Shown piece after piece: positions 29,123 to 41,600 of a stretch of DNA of 64,000 nucleotides; the stretch's first letter is position 1, and each line of letters begins with the position of its first letter. Source of the stretch: Hypholoma sublateritium FD-334 SS-4 (lineage: Eukaryota > Basidiomycota > Agaricomycetes > Agaricales > Strophariaceae); NCBI GenBank assembly GCA_000827495.1, contig KN817591.1:1796-65795 (forward strand). The letters run 5' to 3'. A model generated the notes under the pieces. That model worked only from the letters and a program-made list of their open reading frames with translations, searched no databases and had not been told where the DNA came from. The position numbers were made by a program, and so were the translations under genes.

Positions 29123-30916
29123 GCTATGTTGTTCGGACTAACTGACTCGTACTAATCGGACACTTGCTTATGATGCATTGTTATTTATCTGACCATTTAC
29201 GACTGGCATTTCCAATTGCTACTTCATTATCCATATACGCATAAACACTGTCGTTAGTTATCGATCCTTTTATTCCCGCTTAGACCGACACTTTCCTTGC
29301 CTGGATATACCCACATCGCTGTCCTGAGACTATTTCATTTTACAAGATACAGATTCTTTCTTGGAACCACCTCATAGATCATCTTCTATCGAGGCGGCAT
29401 TCATGGACACTTTTATAGATTAGAGGTGTAATATCTAGTTCCTTGCTTCATCCATCCCTCTTACGCTGGACCAACGCCCCGTCACATGCTGCCTTTAATG
29501 AAGATCAACGTGTTACCTCTCCTGAAAGTTTCAGAAATGAATGTGGACTGTTTTAACCTCCCCTTTTCATCGAGGCGCGTGTAATGTATTTAGCAGAGAC
29601 AGACGTCGGTAATTGTGCGTGTGGAGACAGTCTCCGGGCATGATTGTCATGGAGAGTATTCATAGAACGGAAACCTCACGCATACTCAACTTCGCTGTCA
29701 CACGTATACAATTGACTACTCCTCATCAGGATTTGGAGTACTACGGCAGTGGACCTTGTAGCCACTGATGGTGATTTCATACACGTCCAGCGATTTGGAA
29801 GTAAACTCGGAATTTCTAGAAATATGGTGGAGTTAGACGCAGATCCTTGATTAGAGTCTACGAGATGGGGTGAATGTTTGGCTATTTCGACGACAAGGGC
29901 GCGAGGCGTGCCACGCGCTGGGCGGTGGCGCACCATGCGACGGCCGTGGTTTCCGAATGTAGCCGTGCATTCTGATCCCGCTGATCGCGTTCCGGGGTCC
30001 TCCCTCCTTCGCTTAGCTTATCGGTTATATTAGGCAATCATTTCCTTACATATGCCACGAGGGATCAGGTGACGTCATTCAGTGATAATTGACAGCATCA
30101 TAAGAAGTCGCATCAAGCAAATTTAGGAATCAATGCAGAACCCAACTGTACGTGGGACACTAAGCCAGTTATCCTTTGATTATCTGCGGCTCTCCAGGGA
30201 TTCTCGTTTTATGACGCAGATATGTCGTGTTCAGTGGTGTGGTTATCAAGTGCAGTGCAGTGCAGCGGTGCTCGAGCGTGCGTTACTTGGCTTATAGCGG
30301 GAATTTATAAGTGAAAGCATTTCGCTGAAAAGTTTTCTTGTAGCCTCCATACTATTGGACAATGTAAGCATCGCCGTTGCCAATCCTTGGATGACTTGAA
30401 GAACTTCACAATAGATTGAGTATGCACTGTAAATTCCTACCGCGTTCAGCTAGCGTAAATTGAATGTCCATTACACAGAAGAGCTTAGCTAGTACGTCTT
30501 CTATCAACATTAATCATGCTGGGTGCCCGTACAGACTGGTTGATTAATTCTGATGCTCGATAATCATCATGACAAATTTGGATAGCTGATAACTTGCTGA
30601 TAACCACTTCTCCATGGTACTGACTGTTTCCGAACTGATCTTGTTACAATGCAATGGCTTATAGGCTTGAACTTCTACATTGATGCTTGAATGGAGGGTG
30701 CACTACTTTGCGGGAGCCCAGTACATCGTCGTTAACCAGCTACATAAGTTTAAAGGTTTGGTGAGAACACGGTAGGCTTGTTTCTAAGAATAACGGACAA
30801 ACGGTGACAGGGTTCGACACCAAGCACTTACTTCTTTCTTACTTTAGCGGTTCATTTGAGACTACAGCTCGGTCAACAAAATTATCATTACGGCCAAAGG
30901 CAGCATCCAAGTAGCG
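29123..30916. other. Intergenic, no gene seen
   Basis: This lies between the ends of two convergent genes (GT2 and MYND). A minus-strand frame at 29676-29936 has no motif. Small tandem CAGTG-type repetition occurs near 30250-30270. Nothing else stands out. Confidence 0.5.
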
Positions 30917-32864
30917 TCAGCCCACTTGCTGCACGAGCTGATCAAGAGCGCCCCATTTGGCTTCTAAAACATCACCTGCGATGATACTCAGGACATGCAT
31001 GAGTTGCTGACCTTCAGATCTCTTGCTTTGAATGATTCCGTACTTCCCTGGGTTGTTCAGCGAGCGTTGGATCATTTCGTCATTGTGCAGTTCGGCGGTG
31101 GGACCGACTTTGAGCGTGTGTCGAAGGGCATACCTCCAGTGTTCCAAGAGCAAATGAACTCCCAATTTGGGGGGGTAGACCAAGTAGTCAATGGTGATGA
31201 CGAATGACGTTGGGGACTCTGCTAGGAGTGGGTAGGCGGATTCAGCAAGTCGCTTTATTGTAGCGAGATGGCGGATTGCATCATGTACGACGAGCCGATG
31301 AAAGTGGTCATCATTGCTCTTCCATGTTTGATATATTTCTGCAAAGGAATTGAGTGCCGAGTTTGCGATAAATTTAGGAGGGGTAACATACCCAGTCGCT
31401 CTTGAGGGGTTAAATTACAAACCCGTTTGTGTCCAGCCCTCCAGTCATCCTTCTGGCAATCGCGCGAGCAATATAAGGCTTGACTACAACCGCCACATCT
31501 CATGAAGGTCTTCTTTGCATCGAGGTTTTGGCACTACGGAGATCATCTCATCACATTTCACTCGATTATAAGCAGAAATCCTTACTTGCATTGGCATAGT
31601 TATTGCATCCAGAAAATTGGAGTGCTTTTACTTGACGGTCAAGGGTGGAGCGTTCCGCAGTCATTTGTCTGAATGCAGTCCAAGCTTTCTTCATTTGAGG
31701 ATCCCTGCATGCGTCCAATCTCGCCTCGTGTTTGATTTTTTTCAAAGCCCCGTTCACCGAATTAATCACAGATTCGAAGACCGTGTATTTGGGGAGTAAG
31801 ACGCTCATGATCTCAACCACCACCTCGGCGTCTTCAGGGCTGAAATTGTGTATGTGTGCAGCGGCATCCACCCATGCCTGGAGAAGGCCTGCTGAAACGG
31901 CTTCTTTGAACCAGGTATGCCCATCGGTGGACTCCATCATGTTGAACAATAGAGTGAAACACGAGACGAGTGAATATTGAAGGAAGCGTTGTTGCGCTTG
32001 TGAGCCCTGTAAGGTTCCCGTCCCATTGGACGTTATCTGTCTCCTTCCATTGGACGAAACGGCGACAACGACGTCAAGCATGCCGACGACGGTGACCGCA
32101 AGACCCACGACTAAGCTGATTAACCCCTTGTCAAGGAATTTGAATCGTAATGGGTGGGTCGAAGATCTACAAAGCTGGGAGATAAGATCAAGCGTGACGG
32201 CAGTCCCGGTCCCGCGAATGAGTTCAACATTTGCAGTGATGGCTTGAAGACGAGAGAAAGCCAGATCCACGAGACGAGAAATCCCACCAGCCGCAGACAC
32301 AACACGATCAAGCCGTGGGCGTACAACTTTATCACGCTGACCGGTTAAGATCTCTCGGCCCTTCATCACTTCTTCATCTACGTCCACGGGATCCATGAAC
32401 TGATGGTGTGGCTGGTTCTCGTTAGGCGGGTTAAACCAGTTTAAAAATGACAGCAAGACTTCGAGAGCAGAGGTGTTCACGGGATTCGACGTAGTGGTCG
32501 GCACAGGACACGTATCTTCTACAACCCAGATTCGAGTAGCCAGCTCGATGGCGCCAGGGGTGTCGGCGATGGCTTCGCGCACATTTTCGAATTCGCTGAG
32601 TGAGCATAGCACCTCCCCTATGATATCCATGGTGATACGGCGAAGTGCAGGCATAATCACATCCCCAGGTTCTATCCGTGTACTGTAGAGGAAAGTGCAC
32701 CACGCATATATACCGGGCCACGCATTTAAAGTTTGGATGGCGATGGATGGCAGCGAAGTTTGGGAATAAGTGCGGTCGACGATCTTTCCAAGTTTAGTGA
32801 GGGCCATGAGAGAGAAAGTGGCACGATCGACAGCTGGTTTGTTGTCGAGACACTGGCTTAGCCA
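30917..32864 (-). CDS. MYND zinc-finger protein (possibly damaged)
   Basis: Helical-repeat protein with a MYND finger, an expanded family of unknown role in mushroom fungi. A long exon (open from about 32864, WLSQCLDNKPAVDRATFSLM, to about 31570) covers the alpha-helical part. The next exon has MRCGGCSQALYCSRDCQKDDW and RAGHKRVC, the second half of the MYND zinc site. A later exon starts EIYQTWKSNDDHFHRLVVHD and the frame ends LDQLVQQVG at 30917. I could not join the long exon (GCNNYANA, apparent donor caa-gtaagg near 31590) to the finger exon with a GT-AG intron in phase: every AG gives the wrong frame or a stop. Either an unusual splice is used or there is a frameshift. The true N-terminus is not resolved and may lie further upstream. 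Confidence 0.7.
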
Positions 32865-33654
32865 TCGTGGCTTGTTGACGTCGGAACGAGCGACAGGTCA
32901 AGATGTCCATAAAAGATAGAAAATAGGTACATCTTGAGGAGTTCAGGCGCCATCTTTCATAATAAATATCATAATGGTGTCCATAACTTGCGATTGAAGA
33001 TAGTACATAGGACTTACCTCGTACCAAAGATAAGAAAGTGTACCGAGATCCTCCTTGACCCCCTGACGTGCACCATCCAACACCTGCCGTTTTCGAGATA
33101 GCTATGTGAGTACTGATATATATACTCTATATGTTACGGCAATGTGGACGAGCCTTTCTCGGATTCCTCTGCAACTGACGGAATGCAGTGCTATTATTAT
33201 AACTTGGCATTCTGACTTGATTGTAGCGCCAAATATCGTAGGAATTAAGTACCGCGTTGTCAGGTCTGGGTTCGGAGAGTCGTTTAGATCAAGTTTGGAC
33301 AGGCCTCCGTATGGTTGGAGCTCGTAGAAGTTGGTAAAAGCCTGAGGCAAACGTCCGGGTAGGAGTGATAGGTCGTGCCACGCGATCAAACTTTGATCGA
33401 ACCTGCCCTAAGTATAGAACATATTATTCTTGGTTCACTGGTATAAGCAAGCCGGGTAAGCAACGGGTAAGTAAACCAAGTACATGCCATCGCCAACTAT
33501 TAAAAGTAACTGCAAACCAATTATCGTCCATATTTGTACGCCCAGACACGGGGTATTCAAAAATAACGGCCTGCGAAAAGCATGTGGCCTCTAATAATCT
33601 GCGTGATAGTCTCTCCCAATCTTCGTTCACCAACCACAAAGAACAAAGGTGTAA
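32865..33654. other. Upstream flanks of the MYND gene and OMT1
   Basis: This is the divergent interval between the MYND gene (minus) and OMT1 (plus). A minus-strand frame at 33102-33389 (95 codons, LSKLDLNDSPNPDLTTRYLI) might be a 5' exon of the MYND gene, but no supported splice links them. No other feature is evident. Confidence 0.35.
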
Positions 33655-35722
33655 ATGACGGTCCCCCAACTTTCCCGCGGAGGCCTGGAGCTCATACAAC
33701 TTGCGGAATTGATTACATCCTCAGTTCAAGATGTTCTGACCGAATATCAGAACGCGGGACAAGATGTACCCTGGTTATCATCGACTGAGCCTGGCCCTTT
33801 TGACAAACCCCATCTCGCACCCCCAAAGCTGTCGAAGGCAATCCAAATAATTGAGGCAGCGTGCGCACAGCTCAGTTTCGCTGTCGCCAGTCCAGGACAT
33901 GTAATAACAAATGTGCGTTCGTATTCCACATCGGTTTGGCACTCCACTGAGGGGTCATCAGAAATCATATGGCGTGCGTACCACTGTGATCTTCCAGGTC
34001 CAATTTATGTAGCCACGAAACAGTTCGAAGAGCCCGCCGGCCTTCAGGTAGTCACCACTGCAAAGATTGCGGACATGCTTATGGGCCAGCCAGAAGGTCT
34101 ACCTGTTGAAAAGTTGGCAAGACAATCAGGACTTGATCCCAACAAGCTTGGTCGTATTTTGCGTATGCTTGCAACAAAGCACTGCTTCCAGGAAGGTGGG
34201 CGCTGGGAACGGCAGTGAACAGAACAAGCATGGACGCTGAAATATTATTAGTCAAACCAGATATTTTTGCCAACAACCGCATAAGCATGCAGCTCGTCTC
34301 GACGAATCCCGTTTCCGGTTTGATAGGAAATATGTCAGCTTTCCTTCGCACGAAAACCCATCTCAGAGACTGACGGCATCCTACAGGACTTACGAGTCAT
34401 TTAAGGCTTCTGCTTTCCTCGGGGAAACTTTGAGGGATCCCAGTTCCGCGCTTTCTACCTCCCCGGATCATAGTTCCTTCACCAGAGGACACGGTGTTTC
34501 GTTTTTCAGATTCTATGATACGGCGAGTACACGCGGATGGTAATTGAGTCGTTCGTCCATGCTCACCATCCTGCTTAGCCTATCGGTGAACCTTTACGGG
34601 ATGTACGTGTTCACCTTACCAAGAGAAACATTTGATCATGAAAATTCTAGCGGTTTGCCCAAGCCATGGTGGGCTGGGGTGAAGTAACGGGAAGAGCCAT
34701 GCTCCCAAAATGTGATTATCATATTTAATATCACCGAGAGACTGGACGCACACTAATTTGTTTGGTAGCCTACGAATGGGACAGAGTACCCGCTGATTCA
34801 AGTATTTGTGATATTGGCGGCGGAAATGGACATGCTATGCTCGGTCTAGTTCAGGAGTTCCCGCAGCTCAAGGTTGTACTTCAGGACCTCCCTGCCGTCG
34901 TTCAACAAGGTCAAGATGTGAGTCAAAATGCTACCAATGAGGCGTCATGCTGCTTACAATTTTCGAGGATGCAGTATTGGAGGACCGAGCACCCGGGCGC
35001 TATAGAGAAGAAGCGGGTCGAGTTCGTAGCATTAGACTTTTTTGTGGAGCAGCCAGTTGCGAACTGCAACTTCTACTATGTGCGTTAGCCGAATTAACGA
35101 AGGACATGACGCTGGATACTTACCTCTACTCATAAAACATAGCTACGACATGTTCTGCAAGTCCACGTCACTATATGACAGATGCTTTTTAACCTAAACA
35201 TTTATTCAGTCACGACTGGCCGACAGCAGAATGCCTGAAGATTCTCACCAATATACGGAAATCTATGGGCCCATTTAGCCGTTTGCTTATCCGTAAGAAT
35301 ATGCGTTCACCATGCGCGATATCGCTGAAGTCCGTCCGTTTAGACGAATTTGTCTTACAAAATGCAGTCAGAGATCCTTCGGTGCCTAATCAGGTCAGTC
35401 TGGATGATGAAGCAGGACTTGAGGGTTGTGTCTAACCTATTTTGACGTGAGGCGCCGGAACCTCTTCTTGCGAATTACGGGATGGGGCGTATTCGGTTAT
35501 ATGAACAGGACATGAACATGATGTGTGTCTTCAACAGTCAAGAGCGCACATTGCAAGAATTTGTTGACATGGGGTAGGTGGAGTTTTTCCCGCGTTATTC
35601 AAGATACATTCCCATTGATTTGAATATATACTTCAACGGCATGTAGGGCTAGAACGGGGTTCAAGTTCGAGAAGATGTGGGACGCGGGGGAGGCAGCTCT
35701 GGTGGAGTTTAGCGCGATCTGA
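33655..35722 (+). CDS. COMT-like SAM-dependent O-methyltransferase (OMT1)
   Basis: Predicted to methylate a hydroxyl, probably phenolic, with S-adenosylmethionine. An N-terminal dimerisation domain (HLAPPKLSKAIQIIEAACAQ, FEEPAGLQVVTTAKIADMLM, LDPNKLGRILRMLATKHCFQ) precedes the Rossmann domain with SAM motif I (SSICDIGGGNGHAMLGLVQE), LKVVLQDLPAVVQQG, the catalytic HDWP and LLANYGMGRIRLYEQDMNMM. It ends KFEKMWDAGEAALVEFSAI. Exons include 33655-33912, a 12-nt exon 33962-33973 (KSYG), 34024-34195, 34252-34333, 34387-34522, a 24-nt exon 34579-34602, 34651-34711, 34769-34917 and a 14-nt exon 35143-35156. Two introns begin with GC (34523-34578 and 35157-35209). It is an inverted near-copy of OMT3. 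It appears intact if the GC introns are spliced. Confidence 0.85.
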
Positions 35723-36593
35723 TGTTGATTTGTGATTGTGTTACGTCCAGTCAGGTAGAGTCCAGGGGCGCCCTGAAGGTACAGCGATCTCGTTCACTAT
35801 CGATCAAACAGCACGACTGTGGTCGAAATGAAGGTTAAATGATGCCAGCTTGAGAAGATGTATCGAGTTCCAGAGCAGTTTCGCATAAACGTAGTACTGG
35901 ATGTTGAAGTCATGTTAGATCTAGAAATTATCCGGAAAGACAATTCTGACGGTTCAGCCTCCTCCTATGCATAAGTAAGCCGTCTTTAGTTGCTAGACAC
36001 ACTGAAAAATATCCTGACGCAGTAACGCACGGCGGCACCCAGATAGGCTCTTGGACCTGGACACCAATTCGGTTGCAAGGCTCAGGAGGGAGAGAGCTCT
36101 CAAAATCTGTCAGAAGTGATGTCGAACAGCCTCAAAACTCCCACAGATTATTTCAAGAGACTGCAGATTCGGGTGTCGCATTGAATTCAAGCAGTCCGCT
36201 AGGATTTAGTGTAACTTTCGCGTAGCTTGGCCCCGCTTGGGTTCTCGAAATTGGTGGAATTTTTGGAGAGCAGATCGTTTAGACACTCCATGCTGGTGGA
36301 CTACGTTGCAGTAAAAAGTATGGCCTTGCGTCAGTTTGGCGTCAGTAATGAGAAAGGGAAAAGCGATAGTAAGGTCAAGCCTGAGGCCTGAGGTTAGGCA
36401 AGGTTAGGTTCGGAGTCATCCCGTTAACGTTCAAAACGTTCAACGCGTCAAAAATCCGAGTGGCTTTATTTGTACTTGCTGTGTTGATCCAGTAGATCCT
36501 AATAAGCGGCCGCGCTCCGCCAGAACACTTGAAGCTGCCTCGACTTCCGCTCGTCACGAAGGCGTAACTCGATACTATTCACACCCCACAAAC
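35723..36593. other. Intergenic, no gene seen
   Basis: This lies between the OMT1 stop and the start of V-ATPase subunit E on the same strand. It should contain the OMT1 3' UTR and the V-ATPase promoter. No coding or repeat signal is recognised. Confidence 0.5.
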
Positions 36594-37684
36594 ATGGCCT
36601 CTCGCGCCCTTAACGATGAAGAAGTGCTCAGCGAGATGAACAAGATGGTGTGTTATCAGCCACACCCGCCGAACGGGTCAAGAATGCCCTTCTTGCCAGG
36701 CCGCGCCATAGACAACTTTGTTGACCACTTGTGTCGTTCCAGGTCGCGTTCATCAAGCAAGAGGCTCTGGAAAAGGCTCGCGAGATTAGGGTCAAGGCTG
36801 ACGAAGAGTTCGCCATTGAGAAGGTGCGGACGCACTGCGCCTGCTCTCTGGTGGACTGCGGTCCCCTAATTCCGTTTTCGGTTGCAGGCTCGCCTCGTCA
36901 AGCAGGAGCAGCAGGCTATCGATGCCCAGTACGAGAAGAAACGTAAGGGCGCGGAGGTCGCTCAGAAGATGTACGTCCAATATATCTTTGTCTATAGATT
37001 GTATCCCAACTAACTGACGTATTTCCGTGCCATACGTCATGTTCTGCCTATCCGACGTGCAGTGCTCAATCGACGATTACCAATAAGTCGCGCCTGAAGC
37101 TGCTTCACAAGCGCGAAGAGGTGCTACAGGAAATCTTCACTGCGGTGCGCGAGCCCAAGGTGCCGATTTGCGAGTCGGGCAGCCGCTACGAGCAGTTCCT
37201 CGAGAGCATTCTGACGGAGGCGTATCTCCAAATTCTGGAGCCCAAGGTCGTTATCTTCTCGCGGAAGTCGGACGTTGACGTTGTTAAGCAAGCCGCGACG
37301 TCCGCGAAGCGAAGCTACAAAGAGATCAGCGGACGGGACATTGAGTTTGAGGTCCAAGGAACGATTGCCGATGATTCGTATGTGTTACATCCCCTGAGTT
37401 GTCGGAGTGTTCTGCTGATCAACTGTCCTCCCTCTTAGGAGTCAGGGTGGCGTGAAACTCGTCAGTGGAACCGGGAGAATTACGCTGGATAACACCATGG
37501 AAGAACGACTGCGGCTGCTTGAGGATAAGGCACGTCCATGTCCACTTAACCGCCCGTTGCCCTCCAATAAATATTATATCTACTCTCTCTTTCCGGCATA
37601 TTGCGTCTCCTCATTTTACAGATGCTGCCAGAGATCCGAAGGGACCTCTTCGGGAAGAATCCCAATCGCAAATTCTACACATAA
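36594..37684 (+). CDS. vma4: V-type proton ATPase subunit E
   Basis: Peripheral-stalk subunit of the vacuolar H+-ATPase V1 sector. Six exons (36594-36647, 36743-36823, 36888-36970, 37063-37377, 37439-37529, 37622-37684) give 228 residues, the usual size. The N-terminal helix has FIKQEALEKAREIRVKADEE and KQEQQAIDAQYEKKRKGAE; the C-terminal domain has SRLKLLHKREEVLQEIF, YLQILEPKVVIFSRKSDVD, GGVKLVSGTGRITLDNTMEE, RLRLLEDK joined to MLPEIRRDLFG, and NRKFYT. The last intron (37530-37621) starts GCACGT, a GC-AG intron. The join LEDK/MLPEIR is the family's standard sequence, and no in-phase GT donor exists. This housekeeping gene lies between the inverted OMT1 and OMT3 copies. Confidence 0.96.
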
Positions 37685-38210
37685 ACCATCCCTTTCGACA
37701 CGAATTCACGGACTGGATTTATATTACTACTACCTGATCAGCAATCATGCATTTCACTTGATCTGCTCGTCTATTCTGCAAAACGTATGTCTGGCAAACG
37801 AGTTTGGATTGAGCGCCCCGACAGCCTCTGTGCCACCGTCGTTCCACAGTGGACTTCGCTTGCGTTATAAAAGAAAAGATCATGATTATCGCAGTAATGC
37901 TGCTGTTAAGTGGGTGGAAGTCCTTTTTCGGCCGCCAACTTATCTCGACTGCTCAAGGGTTCCGACTTCGAAGTTTTAGCTTCAGGCTCCTGATTCTAGT
38001 CTCTGAGTAAGCCTGAGTTGTGAGGCTTGAGCTTGAGCTTGAGATATGTCCTGGGACGCACTAATACGCAGGCGGCAGGCTGCAGCTGACTGTTGAAACT
38101 TGACAGGGCTGAGGGAGTCAGAGGGACTGGGCAGTCAGGCTGCTTCTCTCTGAATCTCTCAGTACAAGCAAAAAAAACAAACCACGATGATGCTACAAAC
38201 CACGACTGAC
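37685..38210. other. Intergenic, 3' flank of V-ATPase E and of the tRNA
   Basis: No gene is seen. A run of eight A at 38170-38177 reads as T8 on the minus strand, just past the 3' end of the minus-strand tRNA-Gly, and fits a Pol III terminator. There are short GAG/CTGA-rich low-complexity stretches near 38020-38160. Confidence 0.5.
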
Positions 38211-38296
38211 TGCATTAAGAGGGAATCGAACCCCCGGCGGGTCGAGCTTAATACTCGATATGGCAACGACCCAGGTTACCACTACCCCATTAATGC
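38211..38296 (-). tRNA. tRNA-Gly (anticodon GCC) with a 15-bp intron
   Basis: The mature sequence is identical to the tRNA at 4391-4481: acceptor GCATTAA/TTAATGC, anticodon stem GGTCG/CGACC, loop TTGCCAT with anticodon GCC, and T arm GGGGG-TTCGATT-CCCTC. The intron here is 15 bp (38246-38260), in the same position one base after the anticodon, but its sequence differs from the other copy. The mature length is 71 nt. A Pol III T8 terminator follows on the minus strand. Confidence 0.95.
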
Positions 38297-38634
38297 TTAT
38301 CGCTTTATAATTATGTTAAATATTAGATTCTTAACAGGATTTATATAGGCCGATAATTTCCCGGTGGTTTTGCCGCAACATGAACAGCCACTGCATCCAA
38401 ACTGCATGTTTCCACGCGCGAGCAAGCTTCTGGTCGCGTCTTCTTGTCCTCTTTGCATGTGGATCCGCCAATACGGACCGCTGACCCCCGTCCACTCAAC
38501 ACCACGAGTGCAGGCTGTCGGCGCACAGACTCAACAGACAGGTCACATTGGTATGGTCGTAGGGGCAGTCGAGGTTCTGTCTGCACTCATCATGTGAACG
38601 ACGTACCACAGTTCTTGCTTGACCACAGCTTATA
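38297..38634. other. Upstream flank of GH95 and of the tRNA
   Basis: No gene is seen. Short frames on both strands here overlap each other without motifs. The GH95 promoter is expected in this stretch. Confidence 0.45.
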
Positions 38635-41600
38635 ATGGAGACCTCCGTGGATTATGTCCGGGTCTTTCTTCCCTGGCTCGTGGACTTTCTGATGCAGTGG
38701 ACGACGCGTACATTCGTGCAACTTGTACAACTGGTGTTGGTCTTGTTCCGACATCCCGCTCTCTCTTCCCCTGCCGGGTTCCCCCATACCGGAAATGGAT
38801 TATGGTATACACAACCTGGAGACGTTTGGTCGCGTGAATGGCTACCAGTAGGCAACGGGTATCTTGGTGGTGCGTTTCTGTGGTTCGTAAGCGGCGCCTG
38901 AGTTGAACAATATACCTTCCAAGCAATGCTCTCTGGAGGAACGGCTCAAGAAACTACACAACTCAACATTGAGTCGCTTTGGTCCGGTGGTCCTTTCGCT
39001 GATCCTGTATGAAGTCACATCTCCTTGACATGGCGCTTCGTTCACCTCCATCTGAACGACACTTAGGCCTATAACGGAGGCAACAAACAACCCTCTGAGC
39101 AAGCAGCTACATCCCAAATTATGCAGCAATACCGCTCAGCGATTTTCCAAAGTCCGACTGGCGACATTGACAGTGAGTAAACTCCTCCTCAGTCAGAATG
39201 CGCTCAATATAGGCTATATTATAGACATTGAGGAACTTGCCACCGATCCGGGACAATACGGTTCGTTCACACATATGTTATCCTTCCTAAGAGTACACCC
39301 CAATTTTGTTTTCAGGCTCATACGCCGGTGCGGGTAACCTACTTTCGACCCTCAATGTGACAGGGTCGGTGACCGAGTATGCCCGGTGGTTGGACATGGA
39401 CCAGGGACTTGCCTGCACTTCCTGGACTCAAAATGGTGCGAATCTGCTACGGTGAGCGTTTATAAACACATAAAAATTATATATGTAATTGACATCCTTC
39501 CATCAGGTCGACATTCTGCTCCAACCCCACCCGAGCTTGCGTAGAGCACATAACATCGCCGAACTCTAAAACACTCCCCGACTTAACTTACGCGTTTACC
39601 GCCGACATTGAGTCCGGACTTCCGGCTCCCAACATCACCTGTCTCTCCGAGAACTCTATGCTTGTCAATGGATTTGTGTCCGAGCCCGGAATGGCATATG
39701 CGCTCATCTTCCGCGCGTTCTCATCGTCTCCGAGCGCCCACTTCCAGTGCATACAGCAGCCTGTGCCGTTTGGGTTCCCGCCGAATGCGACGCTCCATCT
39801 CCCCCCTACAATGCAGGACGCGTGGATCACTTGGGTCGGTGATACTGAATACGACATGGGCGCAGGCGACGCTGTGCATAATTTCTCCTTCCGTGGCACG
39901 GACCCCGTCACAAAACTGAAGAACCTCAATTCGGGAGGCCTATCGGACTACGCCGCCCTCCTTGAACAGCACACGGCGGACGTCCACGCCGTTCTGGCCT
40001 CGCCTTTCGCGCTTGATCTAGGTCAAACCGCTGACTTTACAAAGCCTACCGATGTCCTGCGGGCGCAGTATACCGTGGACGGCCCCCCCAGCACCAACGC
40101 GTACCTCGATTGGTTGCTCTTCAACTACGGGAGGTATCTACTGGCGAGTAGCTCCAGGGGGCTACTCCCTGCCAACCTGCAGGGTAAATGGGCGAATGGA
40201 ATAAGCAATGCTTGGAGTTCCGGTGCGGTCGTTTTTGGTTCTTATGATTTCATATCTGATGAACAACAACAGATTATCGTAAGTACGGACAGATAGTCTG
40301 AGTTACCAATCTCATGAGATGACTTTAGACTCCAATATCAACCTACAGATGAATTACTGGATTGCGGAAATGACCGGTCTGAGCAGCGTGACATCATCGC
40401 TCTTTGACTACATTCAAGTGAAGGACTTCCTTGGTGTTTCGATTTTTGTTGACGCATCGTCTCCAGAAAACATGGGCGCCGCGAGGGGAATATACTGCTA
40501 AGGTTCTTTACAATATCTCGAAAGGATGGGTGACACACGATGAAGTGAACCGTTTTCATGATCGCTAACCCGTTGACCCATGATTGACTTGGTTTCCATT
40601 ACGAAGATGAATGTAGGTCCTCCCTCTAATCGAGGCTGGAAGAGGCAAATAATTGTTTATTTCAGATATTTGGGCACACCGGAATGAAGGCTGATGAGAA
40701 TAGTGCAGAGTGGGCTGATTATCCTGGTACGTTATTACATGGGCCAGAGTACGCGATGTGCTCACCGGCGTTGAATAACTAGAATCCGCCGTATGGATGG
40801 TGATTCTCAATTCTTAACTTCGCATTCGATGAAAATTGACCCGCCACTTCTTTAGATGGTCCATGTCTGGGACCACTTCGATCATACCAACGACATTAGC
40901 TGGTGGAAATCGCAAGGCTGGCCCCTCATCAAGGTATGCTCCCCGTTTCGGTATTCTATGAAGAACGTACTATGACTGACGTGCGTAACCAGGGTGTCGC
41001 CAGCTTCCACCTCGAGAAGCTTATTCCAGATCTTCACTTCAATGATTCGACATTAGTAGTCAACCCATGTAACTCACCAGAGCAAATCCCCATTACCTTT
41101 GGTGCGCACATGTGAAACATTCAGCATGAATCTTGTTCACAAACAAGTCAGGGTGTGCTCATGCACAGCAATTGATATGGCAGCTCTTTAACGCCGTTGA
41201 AAAGGGTTTCACGGCGTCTGGGGATGCAGATGTCGCGTTTCTCTCCGGTGGGTGTGACACGGTGAATTTGAAGGCAACTCTAATCTTTCATTTCAGAGAT
41301 ACGCGCCAAACGCGGGAAGATGGACAAGGGACTTCAAGTTGGATCATGGGGTCAGCTGCAAGGTTGATTCCCTGCCTTGAATATCTATCTGCACACCTTG
41401 ATGATAGCTCCCTCTAGAATGGAAAGTCGACCAAGACTCTCCCACTGACACCCACCGCCATCTTTCCCACCTCATTGGCCTCTATCCAGGCTATGCAATC
41501 ACTAACTTTGATCCTACCTTACAGGGCACAGGGCCAGCAAAAGGCTATACCAAACGTCAGATCCTTGATGCCACCACCGTTAGTCTCATCCACCGCGGAA

